The notes below the pieces were generated by a model that worked only from the letters and a program-made list of their open reading frames with translations, did not search any database and had not been told where the DNA came from. DNA of 64,000 nt, taken from the NCBI RefSeq assembly GCF_013302895.1, contig NZ_VJOK01000001.1, positions 5,830,671 through 5,894,670 on the forward strand, in the 5' to 3' direction. Of the stretch, positions 36,653-44,969 are shown one piece after another. The translations under genes were made by a program, and so were the position numbers. The stretch is from Streptomyces albus subsp. chlorinus. Its GTDB lineage: Bacteria; Actinomycetota; Actinomycetes; Streptomycetales; Streptomycetaceae. How positions within the stretch are numbered: position 1 is the stretch's first letter; the number at the start of each line of letters is the position of its first letter.

Positions 36653-37810
36653 TCAGAGCCGTCGGCCGGGCGTTCCGGCGCCGCGCCGGGCGAAGTCGCA
36701 GACCGTGTCGGCGACGAACTCGACCTGTGCGTCCGTCAGATGGGGGTGGACCGGCAGCGAGAGGATGCGCTTGCTCGCCCGTTCCGCGTGCGGCCAGCGT
36801 CCGCCGGGCTCGGTGAAGGGCGCGAACGCGGACTGCCTCGGCAGCGGCAGCGGGTAGTACACATGCGTGCCCACGCCGCGCTCCGACAGATAGCCGCGCA
36901 GCGCGTCCCGCTGGTCGGCCAGCAGCGTGTAGACGTAGAAGCAGCGGCCCTCCCGGCCGCGCGGCGGCGGCACCACGCCCCGCTCCACCAGGGGTGCGAA
37001 CCGCTCGGTGTAGTACGCGGCGATGGCGGCGCGCCGCTCCAGCCGCCCGGCCAGCCCGGGGAGCCGGCGCAGCTGGAACGCGGCCTGGATCTCGTCGAAC
37101 CTGCTGTTGTGGCCGATCATGTGGTGCACGAACCGGCGCCGGCCGTCCTGCCCGTGGTTGCGCAGCATCCGCACCCGGCGCCCGATCTCCGCGTCCCGCG
37201 TCACCACCACGCCGCCCTCACCGGGCATCCCGAACGTCTTGACCTGGACGAAGGAGTACACGCCCGCCTCTCCCCACAGCCCGGCCGCCTTCCCGCGCAG
37301 CACCCCGCCCTGCGCGACGGCCGAGTCCTCCATCAGCCGCACCCCGTGTTCCCGGGCCAGTGCGGTGAAGGCGGGCATGTCCGCCATCACGGAGAACATG
37401 TGCGCGGGCATGAGGGCCTTGGTGCGCGGGGTGACGCGCCGTGCCGCGTCCGCCGGGTCCGCGACCATGGTCCACGGATCGATGTCGGCGAACACCGGTC
37501 TGGCCCCCAGGTGCACGACCGAGGCCGCCAGCGGTGCGCAGCCGAACGCCGGCACCACCACCTCGTCGCCGGGCCCGACGCCCAGCGCTGTGAGCGCCAG
37601 CACCAGTCCGGAGGTGCCGCTGCCGCAGGCGACCACGTCGGCGGCGCCCAGCGACCGGGCCAGCTCCTCCTCCAGCGCACGGGTGTACTCGCCCAGGATG
37701 AAACGCTGTTCGGGTGCCGTGCCGACGTCGCGGATGATCTCCAGCATGGCCGCGCGGTCGTCGTCGAACACGTCCGGCTGGAAGAAGGACAGGGGTTGCT
37801 GTGCTGTCAC
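36653..37810 (-). CDS. DegT/DnrJ/EryC1/StrS family aminotransferase
   Basis: 385 residues from a GTG at 37,810 overlapping the upstream aminotransferase stop as GTGA. It is a fold-type I PLP enzyme. Asp162 (LMEDSAVAQG) contacts the pyridine nitrogen, and Lys191 (YSFVQVKTFGMPGEGG) forms the Schiff base and matches the family's Ser-Phe...Lys...Gly-Glu-Gly-Gly motif. C-terminal sugar-aminotransferase features include HVYYPLPLPRQ. These enzymes transaminate keto sugars, often nucleotide-linked, or keto cyclitols. Its partner gene encodes a second family member, which suggests two amination steps or a heteromer. Confidence 0.93.
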   Translation of the reverse strand: MTAQQPLSFFQPDVFDDDRAAMLEIIRDVGTAPEQRFILGEYTRALEEELARSLGAADVVACGSGTSGLVLALTALGVGPGDEVVVPAFGCAPLAASVVHLGARPVFADIDPWTMVADPADAARRVTPRTKALMPAHMFSVMADMPAFTALAREHGVRLMEDSAVAQGGVLRGKAAGLWGEAGVYSFVQVKTFGMPGEGGVVVTRDAEIGRRVRMLRNHGQDGRRRFVHHMIGHNSRFDEIQAAFQLRRLPGLAGRLERRAAIAAYYTERFAPLVERGVVPPPRGREGRCFYVYTLLADQRDALRGYLSERGVGTHVYYPLPLPRQSAFAPFTEPGGRWPHAERASKRILSLPVHPHLTDAQVEFVADTVCDFARRGAGTPGRRL

Positions 37811-39030
37811 GTCGGCTTTCCCGTGTAGAACTCGCGGATGGCGTCGCAGACCAGGTCCACCTGGTGCGGCTCCAGGTCCGGGTAGAGCGGCAGGGCGAGG
37901 GCGCGTGCGCTGGCGGCCTCGGCACGCGGGAAGTCGCCCCGCGTGTGCCCGAGATCGGCGAAGCACGGCTGGAGGTGCAGCGGCGTCGGGTAGTACACCT
38001 CCGTGCCCACGCCGCGCCCGGTCAGGTGCTCCACCAGCCGGTCGCGGTCGTCGGCCTCGATCAGGTAGACGTAGAAGACCGCCGTCGACACCCCGGCGTC
38101 GGTCGGGCGCGGCACGACCCGGGGGAGACGGGTGATTCCGGGGACGCCGCGCAGCCGCTCGGTGTACGCGGCGGCCAGTTCGGCCCGGCGCTCGATGTCG
38201 GCGTCCAGGCGGGTCAGCTTCGCGGAGAGGACCGCCGCCTGGATGTCGTCCATCTTGCTGTTGAAGCCCGGGACGTCGGTCTCCGTGGAGATGGCGGAGA
38301 AGTCACCGAGGGTCGGCCCGAGGCGGCCGTGGTGCCGCAACGCGCGGATTATTCCCGCCACTTCGGGATCGTCGGTGAGCACCGCGCCCGCGTCACCGAG
38401 CGCCCCCAGGGTCTTGCTGGGGAAGAAGGAGAGGACGCCGCCCTTGCCGTGCAGACCGGCGTGCCGTCCGTTCTGCCGCATCCCGATCCCCTCGGCGCTG
38501 TCCTCCACCAGCGTCAGCCCGCACCGCGAGGCGACCGCGCCGAGGGCGGCCATGTCGGCCATCTGATGGAACAGGTGCGCGGGCAGCACGAAGCGGCTCG
38601 CGTGGGTGACGGCGGACTCCAGGCAGGCCGCGTCCATGGCGTACGTGACGGGGTCGATGTCCACGAACTCCGGGCGCCCGCCCGCCAGGACGACCGCCGA
38701 GGCGGTGGCCACGAACGAGTAGGCCGGCACCAGCACCCCCTCCCCGCGCTGGAGGCCGCAGGCGCGTAACAACAGCATGAGCGCGTCCGTGCCGCTGTTC
38801 ACCCCGACGGCGAACCGGGCGCCCGTACAGGCGGCCAACTCCTGCTCCCACGCCGCCACCTGACGGCCGTGCGAGAACTTCCCTGCCGCGAACACTTCAT
38901 TGACGCGCTCTTCGATGAGAGGCCACAGCACCTTGAAGGTCGCTGCCTGGGAGAAGAACGGGACGGCTTCCGGATCGCTGCGTGGACCCGAAGGCCGCCC
39001 CGTGACTTCGGAGATTCCTCCGAAAGACAC
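37807..39030 (-). CDS. DegT/DnrJ/EryC1/StrS family aminotransferase (second)
   Basis: 407 residues if the GTG at 39,030 is used. GTGs at 39,036 and 39,126 are alternatives, but the sequence before 39,030 is AT-richer and looks non-coding. No strong ribosome-binding site decides. Asp177 (TLVEDSAEGIG) and Lys206 (LSFFPSKTLGALGDAGAV) are the PLP-binding residues. The SFFPSK...LGALGDAGA form is typical of VioA/DesV-like sugar aminotransferases. The C-terminal VYYPTPLHLQPCF motif is also conserved. It is the first gene of the minus-strand aminotransferase pair and faces the divergent dehydrogenase operon. Confidence 0.9.
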   Translation of the reverse strand: MSFGGISEVTGRPSGPRSDPEAVPFFSQAATFKVLWPLIEERVNEVFAAGKFSHGRQVAAWEQELAACTGARFAVGVNSGTDALMLLLRACGLQRGEGVLVPAYSFVATASAVVLAGGRPEFVDIDPVTYAMDAACLESAVTHASRFVLPAHLFHQMADMAALGAVASRCGLTLVEDSAEGIGMRQNGRHAGLHGKGGVLSFFPSKTLGALGDAGAVLTDDPEVAGIIRALRHHGRLGPTLGDFSAISTETDVPGFNSKMDDIQAAVLSAKLTRLDADIERRAELAAAYTERLRGVPGITRLPRVVPRPTDAGVSTAVFYVYLIEADDRDRLVEHLTGRGVGTEVYYPTPLHLQPCFADLGHTRGDFPRAEAASARALALPLYPDLEPHQVDLVCDAIREFYTGKPT

Positions 39031-39130
39031 TGCCACCCCAAAAAACTTGACGCGAACGGCGGATTGCAAGCGATGCGAGGCATACCCCGGCGCATCGGCG
39101 GCAACCACCGGCGCCCCCACGTTCACTCGT

Positions 39131-39176
39131 GCCGGTATGACTTCACCGATCTGACTTGACCGCTCTTCATACCGGC
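39131..39176. promoter_or_regulatory. 10-bp inverted repeat in the divergent promoter region
   Basis: GCCGGTATGA at 39,131-39,140 is perfectly inverted at 39,167-39,176, with 26 nt between. A TTGACC -35-like box for the + strand operon lies at 39,156-39,161, inside the spacer. The location between the divergent aminotransferase and dehydrogenase operons fits a shared operator. No cluster-encoded regulator is visible. Confidence 0.5.
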
Positions 39177-39295
39177 GGTCACAGTCTGACGCGACCTTTC
39201 GACCCCGTTACACCTGCAAGGAGCCAGGGGCATCGGACCACCGGTGCCCCCCCGTTCCCGGTGCCTGGGTCACCCATGCCGTCTGGCGGAGGACA

Positions 39296-40426
39296 ATGCG
39301 CCCCCTCATCGTCGGTTTAGGCCGCTCCGGAGCCGGCCTGCACCTCAAGGCCCTCACCACCCTCCACACCCTCCACACCCGCCACGGCGCCGCGCGTGAC
39401 GGCGCCCGGCGTGACGGTGCCGCGCGTGATGGCGCCCCGGGCGACGGTGCTCCGCGCGACGGTGCCCCGCCGCTCACCTGGCCGCCGCTCGCCTGCGACC
39501 CCCGCCCCGAGGCGGCCCGCGGCCTCACCGGTGTCACCGTCACCACGTCACTGAAGGCCGCGGCGTCGCTCACGGAGCCGCGGGACACGGTCGTCCACCT
39601 GTGCACCCCGCCCTCCACCCGGACCGGAGTCCTCACCGAACTGGCCGAACTGGGTTTCACCCGCGTCCTGGTGGAGAAACCCCTCGCGGGCGACGTGGAC
39701 CAGCTCGACGCCGTCGTGCGCCTGCGGGAGGCCCACGGGCTCGATCTGACGGTGGTCGCCCACTGGCTCGCCGCCGGACTCACCCGGCAGCTGCGGCACC
39801 TGGTGGCCGGCCGGCGGCTCGGCACGCTGCTCGCCATCGACGTCGTCCAGCACAAGCCCCGCTTCAGCCGCACACTGGCCACCCACGGACACCCCACGGC
39901 GTTCGACGTGGAGGTGCCGCACGCGCTCGGCGTCGTCCTGGACCTGGCCGGACCCGCCGAACTGGTGACGGCGCACTGCGGCGACATGGTCTGCGACAGC
40001 ACCGTCGTCCCCCGTATGGGCAGCGCGGCGCTCACCCTGCGCCACCAGAACGGCGTGCGCACCGAGATCGTCTCCGACCTCACCTCACCGGTGCGGCAGC
40101 GCAGCTTCACCCTCCGCTTCACCCAGGGCACCGCGACGGCCCACTACCCGGTCAGCGACCGCGACGACCACGCCCAACTGATCCTCACCGGCGCCGTGGA
40201 GGCCCACCGCACGTTCCGCGACGACGCGCTGGCCGCCTTCCTGCACGACACCTACCGGCGGTTCGCCCAGGGACGCGTCGCGGACTTCGCCCTCCACCAC
40301 ACCGTCGCCCGGCTGCTGTGCGAGGCCAAGTCCCGCTGCCACGGCGACGACGGGCACGCCCGCACCACGGCGGCCCCCCGGACCACGGCAGCACACCCCC
40401 CGAGAAAGGACGCACATGCCGGCTGA
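39296..40426 (+). CDS. Gfo/Idh/MocA family NAD(P)-dependent dehydrogenase
   Basis: 376 residues. The ATG at 39,296 has GGAGG at 4-nt spacing. An N-terminal Rossmann fold (LIVGLGRSGAGLHLKAL) and the catalytic-region motif VLVEKPLAGD (Glu-Lys-Pro near residue 127) define the family. His residues in the second domain (FDVEVPHALG) match the substrate-binding position. A stretch of five degenerate pentapeptides of Ala-x-x-Asp-Gly type (residues about 33-57) interrupts the Rossmann domain and has low-complexity DNA. It probably oxidises or reduces a sugar or cyclitol hydroxyl. It is the first gene of a seven-gene plus-strand operon. Confidence 0.88.
   Translation: MRPLIVGLGRSGAGLHLKALTTLHTLHTRHGAARDGARRDGAARDGAPGDGAPRDGAPPLTWPPLACDPRPEAARGLTGVTVTTSLKAAASLTEPRDTVVHLCTPPSTRTGVLTELAELGFTRVLVEKPLAGDVDQLDAVVRLREAHGLDLTVVAHWLAAGLTRQLRHLVAGRRLGTLLAIDVVQHKPRFSRTLATHGHPTAFDVEVPHALGVVLDLAGPAELVTAHCGDMVCDSTVVPRMGSAALTLRHQNGVRTEIVSDLTSPVRQRSFTLRFTQGTATAHYPVSDRDDHAQLILTGAVEAHRTFRDDALAAFLHDTYRRFAQGRVADFALHHTVARLLCEAKSRCHGDDGHARTTAAPRTTAAHPPRKDAHAG
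39391..39465 (+). repeat. Five tandem 15-bp repeats inside the dehydrogenase gene
   Basis: Five contiguous imperfect copies of a 15-bp unit (type CGCGCGTGACGGTGC) encode Ala/Arg/Asp/Gly pentapeptides and keep frame. They lie in the loop after the first Rossmann helix, where family members normally have only a short turn. Confidence 0.85.
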
Positions 40427-41441
40427 CGGGAACCGGGGCCAGGACACCTCGGACCAGGACGCACCGGGTCGGGGCCTCATGGGTTGCGATACCCCGGCCC
40501 GTGGCACCCCGGTCCAGAACACCCCGGGGCGGAACGGTCGCGCACCGGATGTGCTCGGCAGCCGGTGCGCCGGGATCGGGGACGAGGCGGCGACGGACCT
40601 GGAAGGGCAGATCGCGGCGGTACGCGCACTGGGCTGGCGCCGCATCGAACTGCGCACCGTGGACGGCGTGGCGCTGGGCGACCTGTCCCCGGCGCGGACC
40701 CGGGATCTCGCCTCCAGGCTGGCCGGGGCCGGGCTGGGCGTGGTCTGCCTCGACTCCCGCATCGGCAACTGGGCGCGGCCCGTCACCGCCCCGTTCGACG
40801 CCGACGTGGCCGAACTGGAGACCCTGCTGGAGCAGTGCGCCCTGCTGGACTGCCGGTTCGTGCGTGTCATGTCGTACCCCAACGACGGACTGCCGCGCGT
40901 GGAGTGGGCCGCGACCGTCATCGACCGGCTCTCCCGGCTCGCCCGCCGCGCCGAACAGGCGGGCGTCACCCTGCTGCACGAGAACTGCGCCGGCTGGGCG
41001 GGCGAGAGCCCCGCGCGCATGCTGCGGTTGCTCGACGAGGTGGGCAGCCCCGCGCTGCGGCTGCTGTTCGACACGGGCAACGGCGTCCCCTACGGCTACG
41101 ACGCCCGTGCCGTACTGGAGCGGACCCTGCCCTACGTGGAACACGTCCACATCAAGGACGCGGTCGAGGACGTGCGCCCGAGCGGTCCCACCACGGGGGA
41201 ACGGGTCCGCTACGTCCTGCCCGGGGACGGCCGGGCGGGGGTGGCCGACTGTCTGCGGACGCTGCTGGACACCGGTTACCGCGGCGCCTTCTCGCTCGAA
41301 CCCCACCTCGCCGTCCAGCCGCACACCGGGAGGCGCGACGACGACCACGCGGCACGGCTGTTCGTCGCCGCGGGCCGCCGGCTCGGCACCCTGCTGGCAC
41401 AGGCCGGGGAAGCCACGCTCCGCACGGCGGGCGCGTCATGA
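40416..41441 (+). CDS. Xylose isomerase-like TIM-barrel sugar isomerase/epimerase
   Basis: 341 residues. The ATG at 40,416 has AAAGGAC at 5-nt spacing and overlaps the dehydrogenase gene by 11 nt. The first 50 residues are low complexity. The barrel follows, with metal and substrate residues typical of the IolE/sugar-phosphate isomerase family: LLHENCAGWAGE (His-Glu-Asn), LLFDTGNGVPYG (Asp), VEHVHIKDA (His and Lys-Asp) and FSLEPHL (Glu). Members isomerise or dehydrate keto sugars and keto-inositols. Flanked by Gfo/Idh dehydrogenases and sugar aminotransferases, it could epimerise or dehydrate the keto intermediate. Confidence 0.88.
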   Translation: MPADGNRGQDTSDQDAPGRGLMGCDTPARGTPVQNTPGRNGRAPDVLGSRCAGIGDEAATDLEGQIAAVRALGWRRIELRTVDGVALGDLSPARTRDLASRLAGAGLGVVCLDSRIGNWARPVTAPFDADVAELETLLEQCALLDCRFVRVMSYPNDGLPRVEWAATVIDRLSRLARRAEQAGVTLLHENCAGWAGESPARMLRLLDEVGSPALRLLFDTGNGVPYGYDARAVLERTLPYVEHVHIKDAVEDVRPSGPTTGERVRYVLPGDGRAGVADCLRTLLDTGYRGAFSLEPHLAVQPHTGRRDDDHAARLFVAAGRRLGTLLAQAGEATLRTAGAS

Positions 41442-42841
41442 GGGCGGACGCGAGGCTGCCGGGCGGGGCGGGGGCACCGGGCGCGGACAGACCGACCGGA
41501 CGGTATCTCTCCCACGAGGACCACACCCTCCTCCTGCGGCTGTTGCGCACCCCCACCGTCGGCCCCCTGGAGGCGCAAGAGGGCGACCCGCCCGTCCAGT
41601 TGTGGCAGGCCCAGCGCGTGTACGCCGAGGCGGCCCGGGCAGCCGGGCTGCGGGTCGTCCACCACGCCGCCGCCGAACCGGGGACCGTGTGCCGTGCCGA
41701 TGTGCCCGTCGCGGTCCGCGACGCCGCCCGCGACCCCGCCTTCCTCGCCGCCCAGCCGAGCCTGGTGCTGCGTCTGGGACCCGCCCGCCCGGTACGGGAC
41801 ACCGTCATGTTCAACGTCCACCTCGACACCGTCGCCGGGGCCGGACCCGTCTCCTTCGACGGGGAACGCTTCACCGGCCGCGGAGCCGTCGACGCGAAGG
41901 GGCCCGCGGTGGCACTGCTGGCCGGGGTGCGCGCCGCGGTGGCCGCCGAACCCGCCCTCGGCCGCGAGGTGGCCGTGCTCGTCCAGGCCGTCTCCGGCGA
42001 AGAGGGCGGCGCACTGGGCACCTTCGGCACCAGGCCGCTGGTGGAGGCGGGCTTCGTCGGACGCCTGAACGTCTTCTGCGAGCCGACCGGGCTGCACCAC
42101 CTGCCCCGGGCCACGGCCTCCATGACGGCACGTGTGACGGTGCGGGGAGAGGACGCCGTCGACGACCGGCCCGGCGCCGGACACAACGCGACCGTGCTCC
42201 TCGGCTTCCTCGCCCAGCACCTGGCCGCCGTGTACGACCGCCACCCGGCGCGCCGCGGCGCGGCGGGCGCGACCTGCGTCGCGGGGCTGCACACCGGCCA
42301 CCTCCACAACCGCGTCCACGGCACCGGGCACCTGCTGCTCAACATCTCCTACGCCACCGCGGCGGAGGGCGCCGCCGCCGAACGGGCGCTGGCCGAGTGC
42401 CTCGCCGACGGCCTGCGCGCGTTCACCGCCCGCTTCCGCCACGTCCCCGACCTGGCGCGCACCGCCGCCGACGCCGAGCGGATCACCAGGCTGGGCTGGG
42501 ACAAGCGCGGACTGCCGTGCCTGACCGACGACGGCGGCGATCCCTGGGCCGAGTCCCTGCTCGCCGCCGCGGGCGTGCCCCGGAAGGCGGCCGGGGAGCC
42601 CTCCTTCACCTGCGACGCCGTGTGGATGCACGGCGTCCCCGGCACCTACACCACCGTGCTGGGACCCGGCTCGCTCGACGCCAACAACGCCCACGCCGCC
42701 GGTGAGTTCGTCGACCTCACCGACCTGGAGGACTTCGCCGCCCACATCCACCGCCTGCTGCTCACCTTCGCCACCCACCGGCGCACCCGGCAACCCGACG
42801 ACCGGTACGAACCGAACGCCCAGAAGAGGACACCCACGTGA
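41438..42841 (+). CDS. M20-family metallohydrolase (ArgE/DapE/ACY1-like)
   Basis: 467 residues. The ATG at 41,438 overlaps the isomerase stop as ATGA. The binuclear zinc-site motifs are in order: FNVHLDTVAG (His, Asp), GAVDAKGP (bridging Asp), SGEEGGALG (catalytic Glu and ligand Glu), CEPTGL (Glu) and a C-terminal His in the GTYTTVLGPGSLDANNAHAAGE region. M20 enzymes remove acyl groups from amines or cleave amides and peptides. In this operon it may deacylate a protected amine intermediate, as in N-acetyl-dependent amino acid or aminosugar routes. That role is inferred. Confidence 0.9.
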   Translation: MRADARLPGGAGAPGADRPTGRYLSHEDHTLLLRLLRTPTVGPLEAQEGDPPVQLWQAQRVYAEAARAAGLRVVHHAAAEPGTVCRADVPVAVRDAARDPAFLAAQPSLVLRLGPARPVRDTVMFNVHLDTVAGAGPVSFDGERFTGRGAVDAKGPAVALLAGVRAAVAAEPALGREVAVLVQAVSGEEGGALGTFGTRPLVEAGFVGRLNVFCEPTGLHHLPRATASMTARVTVRGEDAVDDRPGAGHNATVLLGFLAQHLAAVYDRHPARRGAAGATCVAGLHTGHLHNRVHGTGHLLLNISYATAAEGAAAERALAECLADGLRAFTARFRHVPDLARTAADAERITRLGWDKRGLPCLTDDGGDPWAESLLAAAGVPRKAAGEPSFTCDAVWMHGVPGTYTTVLGPGSLDANNAHAAGEFVDLTDLEDFAAHIHRLLLTFATHRRTRQPDDRYEPNAQKRTPT

Positions 42842-44028
42842 CACTCCAGGACCAGGACATCCCCTGCCGGCCCCCGGCCTCGGCCCCCGCCCCGGCTCCG
42901 GCCCCCGCCGGTACCGTCACCGTCGGCCACGACGAGCTGCTGGCGGCCGCCACCACGGCCCTCACCGACCGCGGCGTCCCCGCCGGGCGGGCCCGTACCG
43001 CCGCCGACGCGCTGTGCTACGGCGACCTGGCCGGACTCGGCTCCCACGGCACCTTCAACCTCGCCCGCCTCTACCTGCCGCTGCTGGCCTCCGGCCGCGC
43101 CGACCCGGCCGCCGAACCCCGTACGGTCACGGACCTGGGCGCCTGCGTCCTGCTCGACTCCCGCCGGGCGCTGGGGCTGTGGGCGGCGGCCGAAGCGATG
43201 GACCTGGCCGCAGAGCGCGCCCGGCGGCACGGCGTCGGGCTGGTGTCCGTACGGAACGCGACGCACTTCGGCTGCGCCGGCTACCACGCGGCACGTGCCG
43301 CACGGCAGGGCATGATCGGTGTGCTGGCGGGCAACTGCGGCGGCCAGCGCATCGCACGCCCCCCGCGGGGCCTGCTCGCCATGCTCGGCACCAACCCGCT
43401 CAGCGTGGCCGCCCCGGCCCTGGACGACCGCCCGTTCGTGCTGGACATGAGCACCACGGTCGTGCCCACCGGACGGATCCGCACCGCCGCCCGCGCCGGG
43501 GAATCCGTCCCCGCGGGCTGGCTGGAGGACGCGCACGGTGCTCCCGTGACCGATCCGGCCGCCTTCGACCGGGGCGAGGCGTACCTGCGCTGGCTGGGCG
43601 GCGACGCGGAGACCGGCGCCTTCAAGGGCTACGGCCTGGGACTGGCCGTCGAGGTGCTGGCGGCTCTGCTGCCCGGCGCCCAGGTGGGCCCGGCGCGAGA
43701 AGCCCTCGACGGCGACGGGCGCCCCCACGGCCGCGACGACGGCGTCGGCTTCCTCGCCCTCGCCGTCGCCCCCGGCGCGCTGCGCGGCGCGGAGGACTTC
43801 CGCGAGGACGCCCGCGCCCTGTTCACCACCCTGACGCGGTGCCCCTCGTCCGACGGCGGCACCATGGTCCGCTACCCCGGATGGTGGGAGGCCGAACGCG
43901 CCCACGCCCGGCGGCGCGACGGCATCCCGCTGCCCGCGCACCTGTACGACGAACTCGCGGGGCTCGGCCTGCTCCCCGTGCGGGACGGAGCGCAGTCGCG
44001 CAGCCGCACGCGGGGAGGCGAGCGATGA
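42838..44028 (+). CDS. Ldh family (malate/L-lactate/ureidoglycolate-type) NAD(P)-dependent oxidoreductase
   Basis: 396 residues from a GTG at 42,838 overlapping the M20 stop as GTGA. After a Pro/Ala-rich start of 25 residues, the sequence carries family features: LAGLGSHGTFNLARLYLP near residue 65, VSVRNATHFGCAGYHA with the catalytic His, LGTNPLSVAAP, and TGAFKGYGLGLAVEVLAALLPGA. This fold reduces 2-keto acids, 2,3-diketo-gulonate or cyclic imines such as pyrroline-2-carboxylate. A hydroxy-acid, keto-sugar or cyclic-imine step in the pathway is therefore possible. Confidence 0.92.
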   Translation: MTLQDQDIPCRPPASAPAPAPAPAGTVTVGHDELLAAATTALTDRGVPAGRARTAADALCYGDLAGLGSHGTFNLARLYLPLLASGRADPAAEPRTVTDLGACVLLDSRRALGLWAAAEAMDLAAERARRHGVGLVSVRNATHFGCAGYHAARAARQGMIGVLAGNCGGQRIARPPRGLLAMLGTNPLSVAAPALDDRPFVLDMSTTVVPTGRIRTAARAGESVPAGWLEDAHGAPVTDPAAFDRGEAYLRWLGGDAETGAFKGYGLGLAVEVLAALLPGAQVGPAREALDGDGRPHGRDDGVGFLALAVAPGALRGAEDFREDARALFTTLTRCPSSDGGTMVRYPGWWEAERAHARRRDGIPLPAHLYDELAGLGLLPVRDGAQSRSRTRGGER

Positions 44029-44969
44029 CAGCCCGCCGCATCGGCCTGGCCGGCCTCGGCTCCATCGCGGCCTACTACCTGGCCGCCCTCGACACCTCAC
44101 CGGACTGGGAACTGGCGGCCCTGTGCGACGTGGACGCCGCGGCACTGCGACCGCACCGCGACCGGGTGCCCTGTTTCACCGACCACCGCGTCATGCTGGC
44201 GGAGGCCGCACTCGACGCCCTCGTCGTCGCCGTCCCCAACCACGCGCACGCCCCGGTGTGCCGTGACGCGCTGCGCGCCGGGGTGCCCGTCTGCGTCGAG
44301 AAGCCGCTGGCCCTCACCGTGGCGGAGGGCCGCGAACTGGCCGCGCTTGCCCACAGGACGCAGACCGCGCTGTTCACCGCCTTCCACCGCCGCTACAACG
44401 AGGCGGTCCACCGCCTGCGCGGGCAACTGCCCGCCACCCGGCATATCGCCTCCGTACGCGTGCGCTACCTGGAACGCATCGAGGAGCACATCGGCGCGGA
44501 CACCTGGTACCTGGACCCGGCGCGCTGCGGCGGCGGCTGCGTCGCCGACAACGGGCCCAACGCCTTCGACCTGGTACGGCTGCTGCTGGGCGAGGTGGCC
44601 GTCACCCGGTCCGTCGTCACCCGGGACGCGCGGGGCGTGGACCGGCAGGCGGTGATCGGCCTGCGCGCACGGAGCGGCGCGGCGACGGCCAGGGTGGAGC
44701 TGGACTGGAGCCACCCGGGGGAGACGAAGGACATCGAGGTACGGCTGACGGACGGCACCGTGCTGAGCTGCGACATGCTCGCCCTGCACGCCGGTTTCAA
44801 GGCGTCCCTGTGGCACGAGTACGTCGGCATCCTCGCCGGCTTCGCGGCGGCGACCGGCAGCACGGGCAGCCGCACCGACGGCGGACTCGCCGCCCTGGAA
44901 CTGGTGGCCGCCGCCTACCGCTGCGAGGAGCCCCCGGTACCGGCGGCGGAAGGAGGCCGGCCGCGATGA
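44025..44969 (+). CDS. Gfo/Idh/MocA family dehydrogenase (second)
   Basis: 314 residues. The ATG at 44,025 has GGGAGG at 7-nt spacing and overlaps the previous stop as ATGA. The Rossmann motif GLAGLGSIAAYYLAAL, LCDVDAAAL with the NAD ribose-binding Asp, and PVCVEKPLALT (EKP near residue 89-91) define the family. GGGCVADNGPNAFDLVRLLLG is the substrate-side motif with Asp. It differs enough from the first dehydrogenase to suggest a separate oxidation or reduction of the sugar- or cyclitol-like intermediate. Confidence 0.92.
   Translation: MTARRIGLAGLGSIAAYYLAALDTSPDWELAALCDVDAAALRPHRDRVPCFTDHRVMLAEAALDALVVAVPNHAHAPVCRDALRAGVPVCVEKPLALTVAEGRELAALAHRTQTALFTAFHRRYNEAVHRLRGQLPATRHIASVRVRYLERIEEHIGADTWYLDPARCGGGCVADNGPNAFDLVRLLLGEVAVTRSVVTRDARGVDRQAVIGLRARSGAATARVELDWSHPGETKDIEVRLTDGTVLSCDMLALHAGFKASLWHEYVGILAGFAAATGSTGSRTDGGLAALELVAAAYRCEEPPVPAAEGGRPR

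Noticed and set aside
37807..39126. Start of the second aminotransferase at the GTG at 39,126.
   Set aside because: The extra 32 residues are encoded in AT-richer sequence with no family similarity, and the start would sit 5 bp from the inverted repeat.
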